Below are positions 25,706-33,782 of a DNA stretch of 64,000 nt, one piece after another. The stretch covers positions 340,432-404,431 of the forward strand of contig NZ_JAGGDJ010000004.1 in assembly GCF_017652985.1 (NCBI RefSeq), read 5' to 3'. Both the position numbers and the translations under genes were made by a program. The notes below the pieces were generated by a model. It ran no database searches. It saw only the letters and a list, made by a program, of their open reading frames with translations, and was not told where the DNA came from. This DNA comes from Paenibacillus artemisiicola. GTDB taxonomy: Bacteria > Bacillota > Bacilli > Paenibacillales > Paenibacillaceae. Within the stretch, counting starts at the first letter, position 1. The number at the start of each line of letters is the position of its first letter.

Positions 25706-26083
25706 TTATTTGATGGGATGAGCCATGACAGACATAAGCGCGTTGGCCGCCTGCGTGGCGTCCAGCCGGCTGTACTGCACGATGACCGGAACGTCGCTCA
25801 GCACCTCGATCGCGTAAGGAACGCCCAGCGGAATGGACGCTCCTTTCGCCGAGAGGGAGGACGTGCGGATATGCTTCGTTCTTCGGCCGGGGACGACCGC
25901 CAGGATGTTCTCGAGGGGGTCGCGGTCCTCGAAAAAAATCGTCAAGCGCAGCAGCGCCTCCTCGGAGGAGCAGTTCAGCACGCAGATGGATTCGTGGCTC
26001 TCGTACACGCTCCCTTCCGCGCTCGTCGGCGGAATAAAGCCGTCCGGGATGATCCAATGCTTCTCGCCTCTTGCTTGGTACAT
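25706..26083 (-). CDS. ASRT-family (sensory rhodopsin transducer-like) protein
   Basis: A 125-residue protein closely resembling Anabaena sensory rhodopsin transducer over its whole length: [47 protein letters not shown] and [14 protein letters not shown] forms a tetrameric beta barrel, and its superfamily was proposed to bind small molecules such as sugars, since many members lie beside sugar-catabolic genes without any rhodopsin. Here it lies between rhaEW and rhaA, so a rhamnose-related ligand or an accessory metabolic role is likely. ATG at 26083 is chosen from the family N-terminus; GTG at 26092 is possible. Confidence 0.82.
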   Translation of the reverse strand: MYQARGEKHWIIPDGFIPPTSAEGSVYESHESICVLNCSSEEALLRLTIFFEDRDPLENILAVVPGRRTKHIRTSSLSAKGASIPLGVPYAIEVLSDVPVIVQYSRLDATQAANALMSVMAHPIK

Positions 26084-26143
26084 GCTCCGCACTTCCTCTC
26101 GTCACATGAAATGTACTAGAATCAACCTTGCTTGCAATGAACG

Positions 26144-26191
26144 GATGAATGCATGAATGCATGAATACATGAAAGCCCGAATGCATGAAAG
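26144..26191. repeat. six octamer tandem repeats (catgaatg type)
   Basis: Six consecutive 8-mers of the form CATGAATG with one to three changes lie between rhaEW and the ASRT-family gene. Each carries ATG or its complement. A hairpin with a 9-bp stem (GCGCGGCAT/ATGCCGCGC, 26201-26227) without T tract separates them from the rhaEW stop. Confidence 0.7.
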
Positions 26192-26233
26192 CTGCTCGCA
26201 GCGCGGCATCGCGCCGGCATGCCGCGCGAAGGC

Positions 26234-28303
26234 TTATCGCGTGAACGCCGCCGGCACGCCGCCGTCGATCGTCAGCATGCAGCCCGTCGTCTTGTCCGCC
26301 TTCGACGAGGCGAAGAACGCGATGCCTTCGGCGATGTCGCGCGGATAGATGTTGACGAGCAGCGTCGTGCGCTTGCGGTAATACTCTTCCAGCTGGTCGG
26401 GCTCGATGCCGTAGGCCGCGGCGCGTTCGTTGCGCCAGTTGCTATTCCAGATCGCGGAGCCCTGCAGGATCGCGTCCGGCAGGATCGTGTTGACGCGGAT
26501 GCCGAATTCGCCGCCCTCCGCCGCGACGCAGCGCGCCAGATGCGCCTCGAGCGCCTTCGCCGAGCTGTATGCAGACGCGCTCCTGCCGGCGTAAACGGAG
26601 TTCTTGGAGCCGATGAACACCATGTTGCCGCCGATCGCCTGCTCCTTCATCAGCTTGAACGCTTCGCGCGCCACGAGGAAGTAGCCGGTTCCGAGCACAT
26701 TGATGTTCAGGTTCCATTCCTTCAGCGACGTCTGGTCGAACGGGCTCGACGTCGCGAGGCCGGCGTTGTTGACGACGATGTCGAGGCCGCCGTAGGCGAG
26801 CGCCGTCTCCGCGATCGCGGCGATGACCGCTTCTTCGCTCGTCACGTCCATCTTCACCGCGAGCGCGCGGCCTTCGCCGTGCTTCTCGTTGATTTCGCCG
26901 GCGACCCGCTCCGCTCCTTCCAGATTCAGATCCGCCAGCACGACGTGCGCGCCTTCGGAGACGAGACGGCGCGCCGTTTCGCTGCCGATGCCGCCGGCGC
27001 CGCCGGTAATGAACGCGATTTTTCGGGAGAATTCCGCTTCCGCCGGCGCGAGCGACAGTTTGTACAGCTCGAGCGGCCAATACTCGACGTTATAGGATTC
27101 GTTTTCGCTCAGGGAGACGAAATTGCCGAGCGCCGTCGCGCCGCGCATGACCGCGATCGCGCGGTGGTAGAGCGCGCCGCTGACCTTGGAGTTGGCCCAG
27201 CTCTTGCCCGTGTTGATCATGCCGACCCCCGGAATGAGAATGACGCGCGGCGCGGCCTCGAACATGACGTCTCCCTCGTTCTTGTTGCGCTCGAAGTAGG
27301 CCTCGTACTGTTTCTTATACGCCGCGACGCTCTCTTTCAGAATGGCTTTCAGCCCTTCGGCGTCGTTTGCGTCCGGCGTCCAGTCGACGAACAGCGGCAC
27401 GACCTTCGTGTGCACGAGATGGTCCGGGCAGGCGGCGCCGACCTGCGACAGCGCGGCCGAATCCGCGCCGCCGACGAACGCCAGCACGTCCGCCTCGTCG
27501 TCGAACGTCAGGATCATCTTCTTCGCGTCGCTCACGGCGCCGCGAATCGTCGGCATAACCTGCGCGGCGAGGCTTCTGCGGACGTCGGCCGGCAGCGCCG
27601 CATGCTTCGCGCCGCCGAACAGCTTGGCTTCGTTCACGCGCGCTTCGATGAACGCTTCCGCTTCGTTGATGATCTTGATCGTTTGCGCGTACGCCTCTTC
27701 GCTCGTCTCGCCCCACGTCACGAGGCCGTGCTTCTCCATCAGCACGAGCTCGGCCCGCGGGTTGTCGAGCACGCCCTGCGCGATCATCTTGGACAGCGCG
27801 AAGCCGGGACGCACGTACGGCACCCAGACGAAGCGGTCGCCGAAAATCTCTTTCGCCAGCTGCTTGCCGTTATCCGCGCAGCAGAGGCTGATGATGGCGT
27901 CCGGATGCGTATGGTCCACGTGCTTGAACGGCAGGAAGGCGTGCAGCAGCGTTTCGATGGACGCGCGCGGATGCTTGGCGTCGATCATGCAGTGCCCGAG
28001 GTACGCGACCATCTCTTCGTCGGTCATGGCGTCGCGCTCGAACAGCGGACGGATGTCCTCCAGGCGCAGCCCCGTGAAGTTGCCGGCCTTCATCGTCGCG
28101 AGGTCGGAGCCGCTGCCTTTGACGTACATCACTTCGACGTCGCGGCCGCGGAAGTCGGCGACCGTCGTCTTCGCGGACGTATTGCCCCCGCCCCAGTTGC
28201 AGACGCGACGGTCCGCGCCGATGATGTTGGAACGGTAGACGAGCTGCGCCAGTCCGTCCCGCTGTTCCGATGCCTTCGCGTGATCCCATAAGCTTTGTAC
28301 CAT
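26234..28303 (-). CDS. rhaEW: bifunctional rhamnulose-1-phosphate aldolase / lactaldehyde dehydrogenase
   Basis: A 689-residue fusion. Residues 1-400 are a class II aldolase domain with zinc ligands His131 and His133 (HTHPDAII) that splits L-rhamnulose-1-phosphate to dihydroxyacetone phosphate and L-lactaldehyde. Residues 425-689 are a short-chain dehydrogenase (ITGGAGGIGSE; Ser566, Tyr579, Lys583) that oxidises L-lactaldehyde to L-lactate. It matches RhaEW (YuxG) of B. subtilis. First gene of the operon; GGAGGGAAACAA precedes ATG. The lactate made could be used by lutABC nearby. Confidence 0.93.
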   Translation of the reverse strand: MVQSLWDHAKASEQRDGLAQLVYRSNIIGADRRVCNWGGGNTSAKTTVADFRGRDVEVMYVKGSGSDLATMKAGNFTGLRLEDIRPLFERDAMTDEEMVAYLGHCMIDAKHPRASIETLLHAFLPFKHVDHTHPDAIISLCCADNGKQLAKEIFGDRFVWVPYVRPGFALSKMIAQGVLDNPRAELVLMEKHGLVTWGETSEEAYAQTIKIINEAEAFIEARVNEAKLFGGAKHAALPADVRRSLAAQVMPTIRGAVSDAKKMILTFDDEADVLAFVGGADSAALSQVGAACPDHLVHTKVVPLFVDWTPDANDAEGLKAILKESVAAYKKQYEAYFERNKNEGDVMFEAAPRVILIPGVGMINTGKSWANSKVSGALYHRAIAVMRGATALGNFVSLSENESYNVEYWPLELYKLSLAPAEAEFSRKIAFITGGAGGIGSETARRLVSEGAHVVLADLNLEGAERVAGEINEKHGEGRALAVKMDVTSEEAVIAAIAETALAYGGLDIVVNNAGLATSSPFDQTSLKEWNLNINVLGTGYFLVAREAFKLMKEQAIGGNMVFIGSKNSVYAGRSASAYSSAKALEAHLARCVAAEGGEFGIRVNTILPDAILQGSAIWNSNWRNERAAAYGIEPDQLEEYYRKRTTLLVNIYPRDIAEGIAFFASSKADKTTGCMLTIDGGVPAAFTR

Positions 28304-28364
28304 TTGTTTCCCTCCGAATGTGTAAGATAATTTGCGGTTGAGCCTAGTTTAGCATGTTTGTTTG

Positions 28365-28388
28365 TGTTTGAATATATATTTTCAAACA
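28365..28388. promoter_or_regulatory. inverted repeat operator upstream of rhaEW
   Basis: TGTTTGAA and TTCAAACA are perfect 8-bp arms around TATATATT in an AT-rich island, 60-85 bp before the rhaEW start. Further TTTGT repeats flank both sides. It is the best candidate site for the DeoR-type regulator of this operon. Confidence 0.55.
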
Positions 28389-28668
28389 AAAACAAAAACG
28401 GATTCGCACCACTCGTCCTAAGTAAAATCGACTTAGATCCGAAATAGAACCGAACTAAAACCGAAACAAAAATAGAACAACGACCTAAACACCCGGCAGC
28501 AATCTCAACGAATCCGAAACAAAATCGTATCCCGCCCGCGCAAACTTCCTGTCCATGGAAATTTTTCCATCCGAAACTGATTCGCTGCGCCCACGCGGGT
28601 TAATGAAAGATAGGAACGATCGCCGGCCGAACGGAAGCGGTCGCCGAATGCGCAAAGGGAGTGAGAAC

Positions 28669-28836
28669 GTGAGTAGAAGAACCTCTTGGGGCGTGCTGTA
28701 TACGGCTTTGTTGTGCAGGCTGATCCTGGACGAAGAGAAAGCGAGGATGGTCGGGCGGCGTCCCGACGGCGGATCTCCGGAAGGCGGCGGCGCCGGCCCC
28801 GCTTCCGCGGCGGACTCCTCCCGCGCGGGCGGCTGA
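28669..28836 (+). CDS. small protein of unknown function (55 residues)
   Basis: GTG at 28669 follows GGGAG at 7 bp. The protein has an amphipathic start (SRRTSWGVLYTALLCRLILDEEKARMV) and a Gly/Ala/Ser-rich acidic-polar tail. A perfect 16-bp terminator stem follows 28 bp after the stop, and the upstream 160 bp are AT-richer than the surroundings, consistent with a promoter. These signals support a real monocistronic gene too short for usual annotation. No family recognised. Confidence 0.5.
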   Translation: MSRRTSWGVLYTALLCRLILDEEKARMVGRRPDGGSPEGGGAGPASAADSSRAGG

Positions 28837-28864
28837 CCGCCTCTGCGGCGCAGGAAAGACGAAC

Positions 28865-28918
28865 AAGCCAAAAACGCACCTGCCGGCCGCTATCGGCTGA
28901 CGGGTGCGTTTTTGGCTT
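28865..28918 (+). terminator. intrinsic terminator after the small gene
   Basis: Arms AAGCCAAAAACGCACC and GGTGCGTTTTTGGCTT pair perfectly over 16 bp around a 22-nt loop. The T-rich right arm makes it active on the plus strand. Confidence 0.8.
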
Positions 28919-29204
28919 GCATGGCGTTTTTTGCATGACGGCTTGGCGGCATGGCATCTGGGGCGTGCATCGTCTTAGGCTTGCGTGGCTTCTTGGCGCG
29001 CATAGCCTCTTGGCGTACGTAGCCCTTCCTTCATCGCCGCATGCAGCGTCCTTGAACCGCCGCGCGCGCCAACCGGCCGCGCATTCGCGGTGCGCCGCTG
29101 CGCACGGACGGCTGTCCTCCAGCCGAATGATTCGGCTTCGTCCGAATTGGTAACACTTTACTCGTACTTTCCTTTACGGAATCGAAAGCTGGTCGGAGGT
29201 CGTC
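28919..29204. other. gap with degenerate repeats of about 18 bp
   Basis: From about 28950 to 29030 the text GCGTGCATCGTCTTAGGC, TTGCGTGGCTTCTTGGC, GCGCATAGCCTCTTGGC recurs with changes. The remaining bases before 29205 contain only the leader and ribosome site of the next gene. Confidence 0.4.
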
Positions 29205-29663
29205 ATGACGTTTTTAATCGTGTCCATCGTCATCCTGTTCGCCTTGATTTTCCTCGCGCCTCGCAGGCTATCGCGGATCGAGATCCTGACCTCGACGTTG
29301 TTCGGGCTTTATTTCGAATCGACCGTCAACATCTTCCTGGATTTGGATTACGACTTGTACGGTTACTTTCATAAAGGCGTCGATGCGATCACGATGGTCG
29401 TGCTGCTCGGCGTCTACCCGGCGCTGAACTATTTGCTGCTGAACTTCTATCCCGAAGGCCGGGGCGCGCCCCGCGTCTTCGCGTACCTGTTGGCCTGGGA
29501 CGCGTTCTCCGTCGCGTACGAGCTCTTGTCCATCCATTACGGCATCTTCTACTACAACGGCTGGCATTGGTGGTATTCGGCGCTCGTCTACGTCCCCCTC
29601 TTCCTGAGTCTCCGGTGGCAGATCCTGTTCACGCGGCGCATGCTGAGGCTCGACCGCGGTTAG
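29205..29663 (+). CDS. small integral membrane protein, CBO0543-like
   Basis: A 152-residue protein with four to five predicted helices (residues 2-18, 27-47, 60-80, 88-110, 122-142) and a tryptophan/tyrosine-rich YYNGWHWWYSALVY segment. Its size, helix layout and aromatic C-terminal half resemble the CBO0543 family common in Paenibacillus and Bacillus, whose function is unknown. GGAGGTCGTC precedes ATG. It is monocistronic and convergent with the phn regulator gene across a hairpin. Confidence 0.65.
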   Translation: MTFLIVSIVILFALIFLAPRRLSRIEILTSTLFGLYFESTVNIFLDLDYDLYGYFHKGVDAITMVVLLGVYPALNYLLLNFYPEGRGAPRVFAYLLAWDAFSVAYELLSIHYGIFYYNGWHWWYSALVYVPLFLSLRWQILFTRRMLRLDRG

Positions 29664-29734
29664 CGGCGCCAGAACGGGACGCGCCTGATCCCCGCCGGCT
29701 CCCGGAGCCGCACCGGTCCTCCCGAATACGCCAA

Positions 29735-29777
29735 ACGCCGGCCGGACGCGCTCCGCGAAGCGCTTCCGGTCCGGCGT
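29735..29777. terminator. hairpin between converging genes
   Basis: ACGCCGG..GGA.GCGCT pairs with AGCGC..TCC..CCGGCGT around a 6-nt loop. There is no strong T tract in either direction, so termination would be weak. Confidence 0.45.
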
Positions 29778-29790
29778 CCGCCGAACGTTC

Positions 29791-30576
29791 CTATTCCGCC
29801 GTCAGCCACGCGATGCCGCTCCTCGCGATCGCGTCCGCCCAGCTCTCCGGATGCGGCTCCTCGCAAATGATCGTATCAATGCCGGCCAAATCCGAGATTT
29901 TGTACATCGTGCCGTTGCCCAGCTTCGTGCTGTCGGCGAGCACGATGCTCTGCTTGCTGTTCGCCATGAATTTGCGCGCCAGAATCGCCCGGTCCGCGTC
30001 GTAGCTCGTAATGCCCTGCTCGGGCATCATGCCGTCGATCGAGATGAACGCCTTGTTGACGAAGATATCGTTCATGAATTTCTCGGCGATCGTTCCGGAG
30101 ATCCGGAAGTGACGCGAGTCGATTTTCCCGCCGACGAAAATGACGTCTCCGCCGAACATGTCCTTGTTCCGGTAATCGATCAACAAGTTCAAGCCGGAGA
30201 TGGAATTGGTCACGATGGTCAGATGCTCCTTATAGACGAGAAACGGGATCATCTGCAGGCAGGTGGAGCCGTCGTCGATGACGATGACGTCGTGGTCCTG
30301 CACCAGGCCCGCGGCGACCCGGCCGATCCGCCGCTTCTCCTCCGCGCGCAGCACTTCCCGCTTCGTGTGGGACAGCTCCTCGTGCGCCAGCGTCAGCTTC
30401 ACCGCCCCGCCGTATACCCGCTTCAGCCGGTTCTCGTCCTCCAGCTCCTCCAGATAGCGCCGGATCGATTCGGAGGATACGCCGAGCCGGTTCACGAGAT
30501 CGCTCGTATGCACCTTGCCCGCGTCGTTCAGCAGCCCGAGAATTTGCCGTTTGCGTTCTTCGCCGATCAGCGACAT
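29791..30576 (-). CDS. DeoR family regulator linked to phnWX
   Basis: A 261-residue DeoR regulator: winged helix 1-60 (KVHTSDLVNRLGVSSESIRRYLEELEDENRLKRVYGGAV) and C-terminal sensor domain (VIVIDDGSTCLQMIPFL, VTNSISGLNLL, DVIFVGGKID, NKAFISIDG). ATG at 30576 with AAGGGGGGC upstream; the longer frame is a read-through of the phnW end in another phase. It is the last gene of phnX-phnW, 41 bp behind phnW, and probably controls them. Known phn regulators are mostly GntR or LysR types, so a DeoR type is notable. Confidence 0.85.
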   Translation of the reverse strand: MSLIGEERKRQILGLLNDAGKVHTSDLVNRLGVSSESIRRYLEELEDENRLKRVYGGAVKLTLAHEELSHTKREVLRAEEKRRIGRVAAGLVQDHDVIVIDDGSTCLQMIPFLVYKEHLTIVTNSISGLNLLIDYRNKDMFGGDVIFVGGKIDSRHFRISGTIAEKFMNDIFVNKAFISIDGMMPEQGITSYDADRAILARKFMANSKQSIVLADSTKLGNGTMYKISDLAGIDTIICEEPHPESWADAIARSGIAWLTAE

Positions 30577-30617
30577 GGTCGATCGCCCCCCTTTCTTCCT
30601 CCGCATGCTTGTTCGGA

Positions 30618-31790
30618 CTACCAGAAACGCAGATCCTCGATGGCTTGCAGCAGCCGGGCGATATCTTCGCGGTACACTTCGCCGATGTTGCCGATGCGGA
30701 ACGTGTCCGCCGCGCTGATCTTGCCCGGGTAGATGACGAAGCCCGCCTCTTTCAGCCAGTCGTACAGCTGCTGGAAGCTGAAGCCCTCCACGGGCGGATA
30801 ATAGAACGCGGTGATGAACGGCGACTGCACGTCCTTCTTCAGCAGCGAGCAGAAGCCGAGCATCGTCATCCCGTCGGCCAGCAGCTGCTGATTGCCTTGG
30901 TAGCGGCGGTAGCGCGCCTCGACGCCGCCTTCCTGCTCCAGCTCGCGCAGCGCCTGGTCGAACGCCCGCACGACGTGCGTCGGCGACGTGAAGCGCCATT
31001 TGCCCCCGCCGGCTTCCATCGCCGCCCATTGGCCGTGCAGGTCCAGCGACAGGGATCGCGCCTGGCCTTCGCAGGCCGCGAGCGCTTCGACGCGGGCGAT
31101 GACGAAGCCGAAGCCCGGCACGCCCTGGATGCACTTGTTCGCGCTGCTGATCAAGTAATCGATGCGCAGCTCGTGCACGTCCATGGGGATGCCGCCGAAG
31201 CTGCTCATGGCGTCCACGATGTACGTTTTGCCGCGGCGCTTGACGATGGCGGAGATTTCCGCGATCGGGTTCAGCATGCCCGTCGTCGTCTCGCAGTGCA
31301 CGACCGCGACGTGGGTGATGTCCGGCTCCTCGTTCAGGCGCCGCTCGACCGCTTCCGGTTCGACGCGGTCCGTCTCGCCGAAGTCCAGCACGGACAAGGC
31401 GATGCCGTAGATGCGGGCCATCTGCGCGATCCGCTGGCCGTACGCGCCGTTGGCCAGCACGAGCAGCTTGCCCTCGCGCGGGACGGCGGTGCCGATCACC
31501 GCTTCGACGCTGAAGCTGCCGCTGCCCTGCATCGGGACGGCCGTATACGCATCGGGCGAAGCGGCGGTAGCCAGCCGCACGAGCCGGCCGCGGATGCTTT
31601 GCACGAGCGAGTTATAATCCTGATCCCAGGTGCACCAGTCGCGAAGCATCGCTTCCTTGACGGTGTCGGAGGTCGTGAGCGGTCCCGGCGTCAGCAGCAA
31701 GTAAGGCCGCTGCGGCGCGCGGCCTTCCTTCGTCCCGGACCGGTCGGCGCCGCTCGCCGGCGCCAAGCCGTGCGTGACATCGCCCATCAT
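30618..31790 (-). CDS. phnW: 2-aminoethylphosphonate--pyruvate transaminase
   Basis: A 390-residue class V aminotransferase. The PLP lysine is Lys219 in [16 protein letters not shown]; other family parts are [29 protein letters not shown] and [12 protein letters not shown]. It moves the amino group of 2-aminoethylphosphonate to pyruvate, giving phosphonoacetaldehyde and alanine. About 27 residues precede the usual N-terminus. The ATG at 31790 overlaps the phnX stop as ATGA, and a second ATG follows directly. The product is consumed by PhnX from the gene before it. Confidence 0.93.
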   Translation of the reverse strand: MMGDVTHGLAPASGADRSGTKEGRAPQRPYLLLTPGPLTTSDTVKEAMLRDWCTWDQDYNSLVQSIRGRLVRLATAASPDAYTAVPMQGSGSFSVEAVIGTAVPREGKLLVLANGAYGQRIAQMARIYGIALSVLDFGETDRVEPEAVERRLNEEPDITHVAVVHCETTTGMLNPIAEISAIVKRRGKTYIVDAMSSFGGIPMDVHELRIDYLISSANKCIQGVPGFGFVIARVEALAACEGQARSLSLDLHGQWAAMEAGGGKWRFTSPTHVVRAFDQALRELEQEGGVEARYRRYQGNQQLLADGMTMLGFCSLLKKDVQSPFITAFYYPPVEGFSFQQLYDWLKEAGFVIYPGKISAADTFRIGNIGEVYREDIARLLQAIEDLRFW

Positions 31791-32584
31791 GGGCGCTCCC
31801 CTTTCGCGATCCGCGCGTTCAGCTCCGGGAAGAGGCCGTCCAGCTCGCCGATCCGGTCGATCACGCAGTGGGCGCCGGCATCCCGCAGCCGCTTCGCGAC
31901 GGCGTCTTTGCGCGCCTGCAGCTCGCCCGCTTCGCATGCCGCCGCTTCCGCTTCGGTCATCCCGAGCTCGCTGCTGCCGAGGATGACCCCGACGGTCCAG
32001 CAGCCCGCGTTCACGCCTTCCTGCATGTCGCTGACCGTATCGCCCGCTTTCACCACCTGATGCATCGGATAGACGCCGAGATGCTCCGCGTTGCGGTAGA
32101 TCATCCACGGATAGGGCCGGCCCGCCGCGGCTTCGTCCGGCGTCACGAGGTAATCCGGCGCGTAGCCTTGCGCCTCCGCGCTCGGACGGACGACGTCCAT
32201 CATGGCCCGGGTATAGCCGGTCGTGGAGCCGATCTTGATGCCCTGCGCGCGCAATCTGGCCGCCAGCTCGACCGCGCCCGGCACGGGCGTCGCGTAGTCC
32301 TTCAGCGTGCCGAACAGCATCGGCTCGAAGTCCGCGTACAGCGCGTCCACGTCGGCCTCCGACGGCGTCGCGCCGAAGCGGCTTTCCCACAGGCCCGCGA
32401 TGCGTTCCATCCGGCACATGGCTTGAATATGGTCGCGCTTCAGCATCCCCATCGGTCCGCGCGCTTCCTCCACGGTGACCTCGATGCCTCTGCGGGCGAA
32501 GACGTCCACGAATACGTTCAGGGGCGCGAAGCAGCCGAAATCGACCATCGTGCCCGCCCAATCCAGCATGACTGCTTGAATCAT
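31787..32584 (-). CDS. phnX: phosphonoacetaldehyde hydrolase (phosphonatase)
   Basis: A 265-residue HAD-superfamily enzyme hydrolysing phosphonoacetaldehyde to acetaldehyde and phosphate. The nucleophile is Asp8 in [11 protein letters not shown], the Schiff-base lysine is Lys49 in MGMLKRDHI, and the Asp pair of motif IV is in [12 protein letters not shown]. Length equals Bacillus cereus PhnX. AAGGAGTGATTGGCCG precedes ATG. First gene of phnX-phnW-deoR; no phosphonate transporter gene is in the window. Confidence 0.95.
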   Translation of the reverse strand: MIQAVMLDWAGTMVDFGCFAPLNVFVDVFARRGIEVTVEEARGPMGMLKRDHIQAMCRMERIAGLWESRFGATPSEADVDALYADFEPMLFGTLKDYATPVPGAVELAARLRAQGIKIGSTTGYTRAMMDVVRPSAEAQGYAPDYLVTPDEAAAGRPYPWMIYRNAEHLGVYPMHQVVKAGDTVSDMQEGVNAGCWTVGVILGSSELGMTEAEAAACEAGELQARKDAVAKRLRDAGAHCVIDRIGELDGLFPELNARIAKGERP

Positions 32585-32639
32585 CGGCCAATCACTCCTT
32601 CATGTTCTCTCGTTTGCCACATTTGCGTGTTTCTCTCCC

Positions 32640-32760
32640 GAATTCTAGGTCAGTATAAAAGAAAAATGTAAACCTGGAATCAAACCCATATTAAAATATT
32701 GTTTTTATTTGATTTTAATTGTTTTATGTTGTTTTATCAAGACAAAAAAATCAAGACAGC
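32640..32760. promoter_or_regulatory. AT-rich phnX control region with direct repeats
   Basis: This 120-bp AT island contrasts with the GC-rich surroundings. It holds ATCAAGACA twice (32736-32744 and 32750-32758) and repeated TTTTAT-TTG words (32701-32735), the kind of iterated half-sites DeoR proteins bind. TATACT on the minus strand near 32655 is a possible -10. Confidence 0.45.
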
Positions 32761-32849
32761 CTCTTAGGCGCCCTTTCTTTTTCGCGGCTGCGCCTATCTC
32801 CGGCTTTTGGCGGCCGTTGGTTTCATTGGCCTTCCATCGGTCTGATGGC

Positions 32850-32880
32850 AAAAAGCCTTTGCATCAATGCGCGAAGGCTT
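32850..32880 (-). terminator. terminator of the GNAT gene
   Basis: On the minus strand AAGCCTT..GCA and TGC.AAGGCTT form a stem followed by TTTTTGCC, 40 bp after the stop of the acetyltransferase at 32920. Confidence 0.7.
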
Positions 32881-32919
32881 GGCTGCGAATCCCTGAAGCC
32901 GGTTGTCCAAACAAGACGG

Positions 32920-33399
32920 CTAGCGGTCGAACGCATCCGGCTCGCCGCCTCGCCGCCCGAGCTCGACGATCCGCAGTCCCGGCACGGGCTCGAACATCCG
33001 CGATTCCGCGAAGCCCAGCTTGCGGTACAGCCGCAGCGCCGGCAGATTCGCGGCGCCCGTGGCTACGAGGTAACGGTCCGCTCGCCCGGCGTACAGCGCG
33101 AGCACGTGCCGGAGCAGGCTTTCGCCGATGCCCTTGCGGAATTGCGCGGGATGGACGACAAGCCGGTGGATATCGACGGTACCCGCGTCCGTCTTGAACG
33201 AAATCGCCCCGGCCAGCGCGCCGGATTCGTAGCGGCCGTAAAACGTTTCGCCGCACGCCGCGAGCGACGCTTCCGTATCGCGCAGTCCCGGGATGCCGTC
33301 GAAGCCGATCAGCTCCGCCTCGATTCGATACGCCGCCCGCTGAACGGCGAGCAGCTCCCGGACCGCCGCCGGGTCCAACAACGAAATAGGTTCGATCAT
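32920..33399 (-). CDS. GNAT family N-acetyltransferase
   Basis: A 159-residue GNAT from ATG at 33399 (MIEPISLLDP). The acetyl-CoA signature is VVHPAQFRKGIGESLLRHVL, followed by ALRLYRKLGFAESRMF in the C-terminal strand pair. The upstream extension of the frame to 33546 is rejected because AAGGGAC precedes 33399 and the extension has no domain character. Substrate unknown; the single-gene unit has its own terminator and an upstream field of short tandem repeats. Confidence 0.75.
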   Translation of the reverse strand: MIEPISLLDPAAVRELLAVQRAAYRIEAELIGFDGIPGLRDTEASLAACGETFYGRYESGALAGAISFKTDAGTVDIHRLVVHPAQFRKGIGESLLRHVLALYAGRADRYLVATGAANLPALRLYRKLGFAESRMFEPVPGLRIVELGRRGGEPDAFDR

Positions 33400-33724
33400 G
33401 TGCGCCAGTCCCTTCTTCAAGCGGTTGCGGTCTTCCCTTGAGCATGCACGGATCGCCGCCAAAACGCAAACTATAGACGCAACGCTTCTCTCGCACGCAG
33501 ACCAACGCAGACCAACGCAACCGAAAACGCAACCCAATCCGCGCAACCGGATCCCGTAACCCCGTCAACAAGCGGCCGAAAATGCTTATCGAAACGCCTT
33601 CTAACTAACGCAATCCGAACAACGCATTCTAAACGACGCAGCCTAAATAACGCATTTTAAATATCCCAGTTTAAATAACCCAATCTAAATAATTCAATCG
33701 AAAAGAGGTTCAACTTCCTAACCC
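33400..33724. repeat. gap with a 10-bp and a seven-copy 14-bp tandem array
   Basis: Between the GNAT and PhyH genes, ACGCAGACCA occurs twice in tandem plus a variant (33495-33524). From 33603 to 33700 seven exact-length 14-mers follow each other, of form AAATAACGCATTTT with substitutions, becoming more AT-rich toward the right. No promoter or gene is evident between them. Confidence 0.8.
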
Positions 33725-33752
33725 AAAAACGCCGTCCCGGGGGGACGGCGTT
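33725..33752 (-). terminator. terminator of the PhyH gene
   Basis: On the minus strand AACGCCGTCCC and GGGACGGCGTT form an 11-bp stem followed by TTTTTGGG. An alternating CG run (33761-33782) lies between it and the stop codon. Confidence 0.8.
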
Positions 33753-33782
33753 CTTGCGCAAGCGCGCAAGCGCGCGCGCGCG

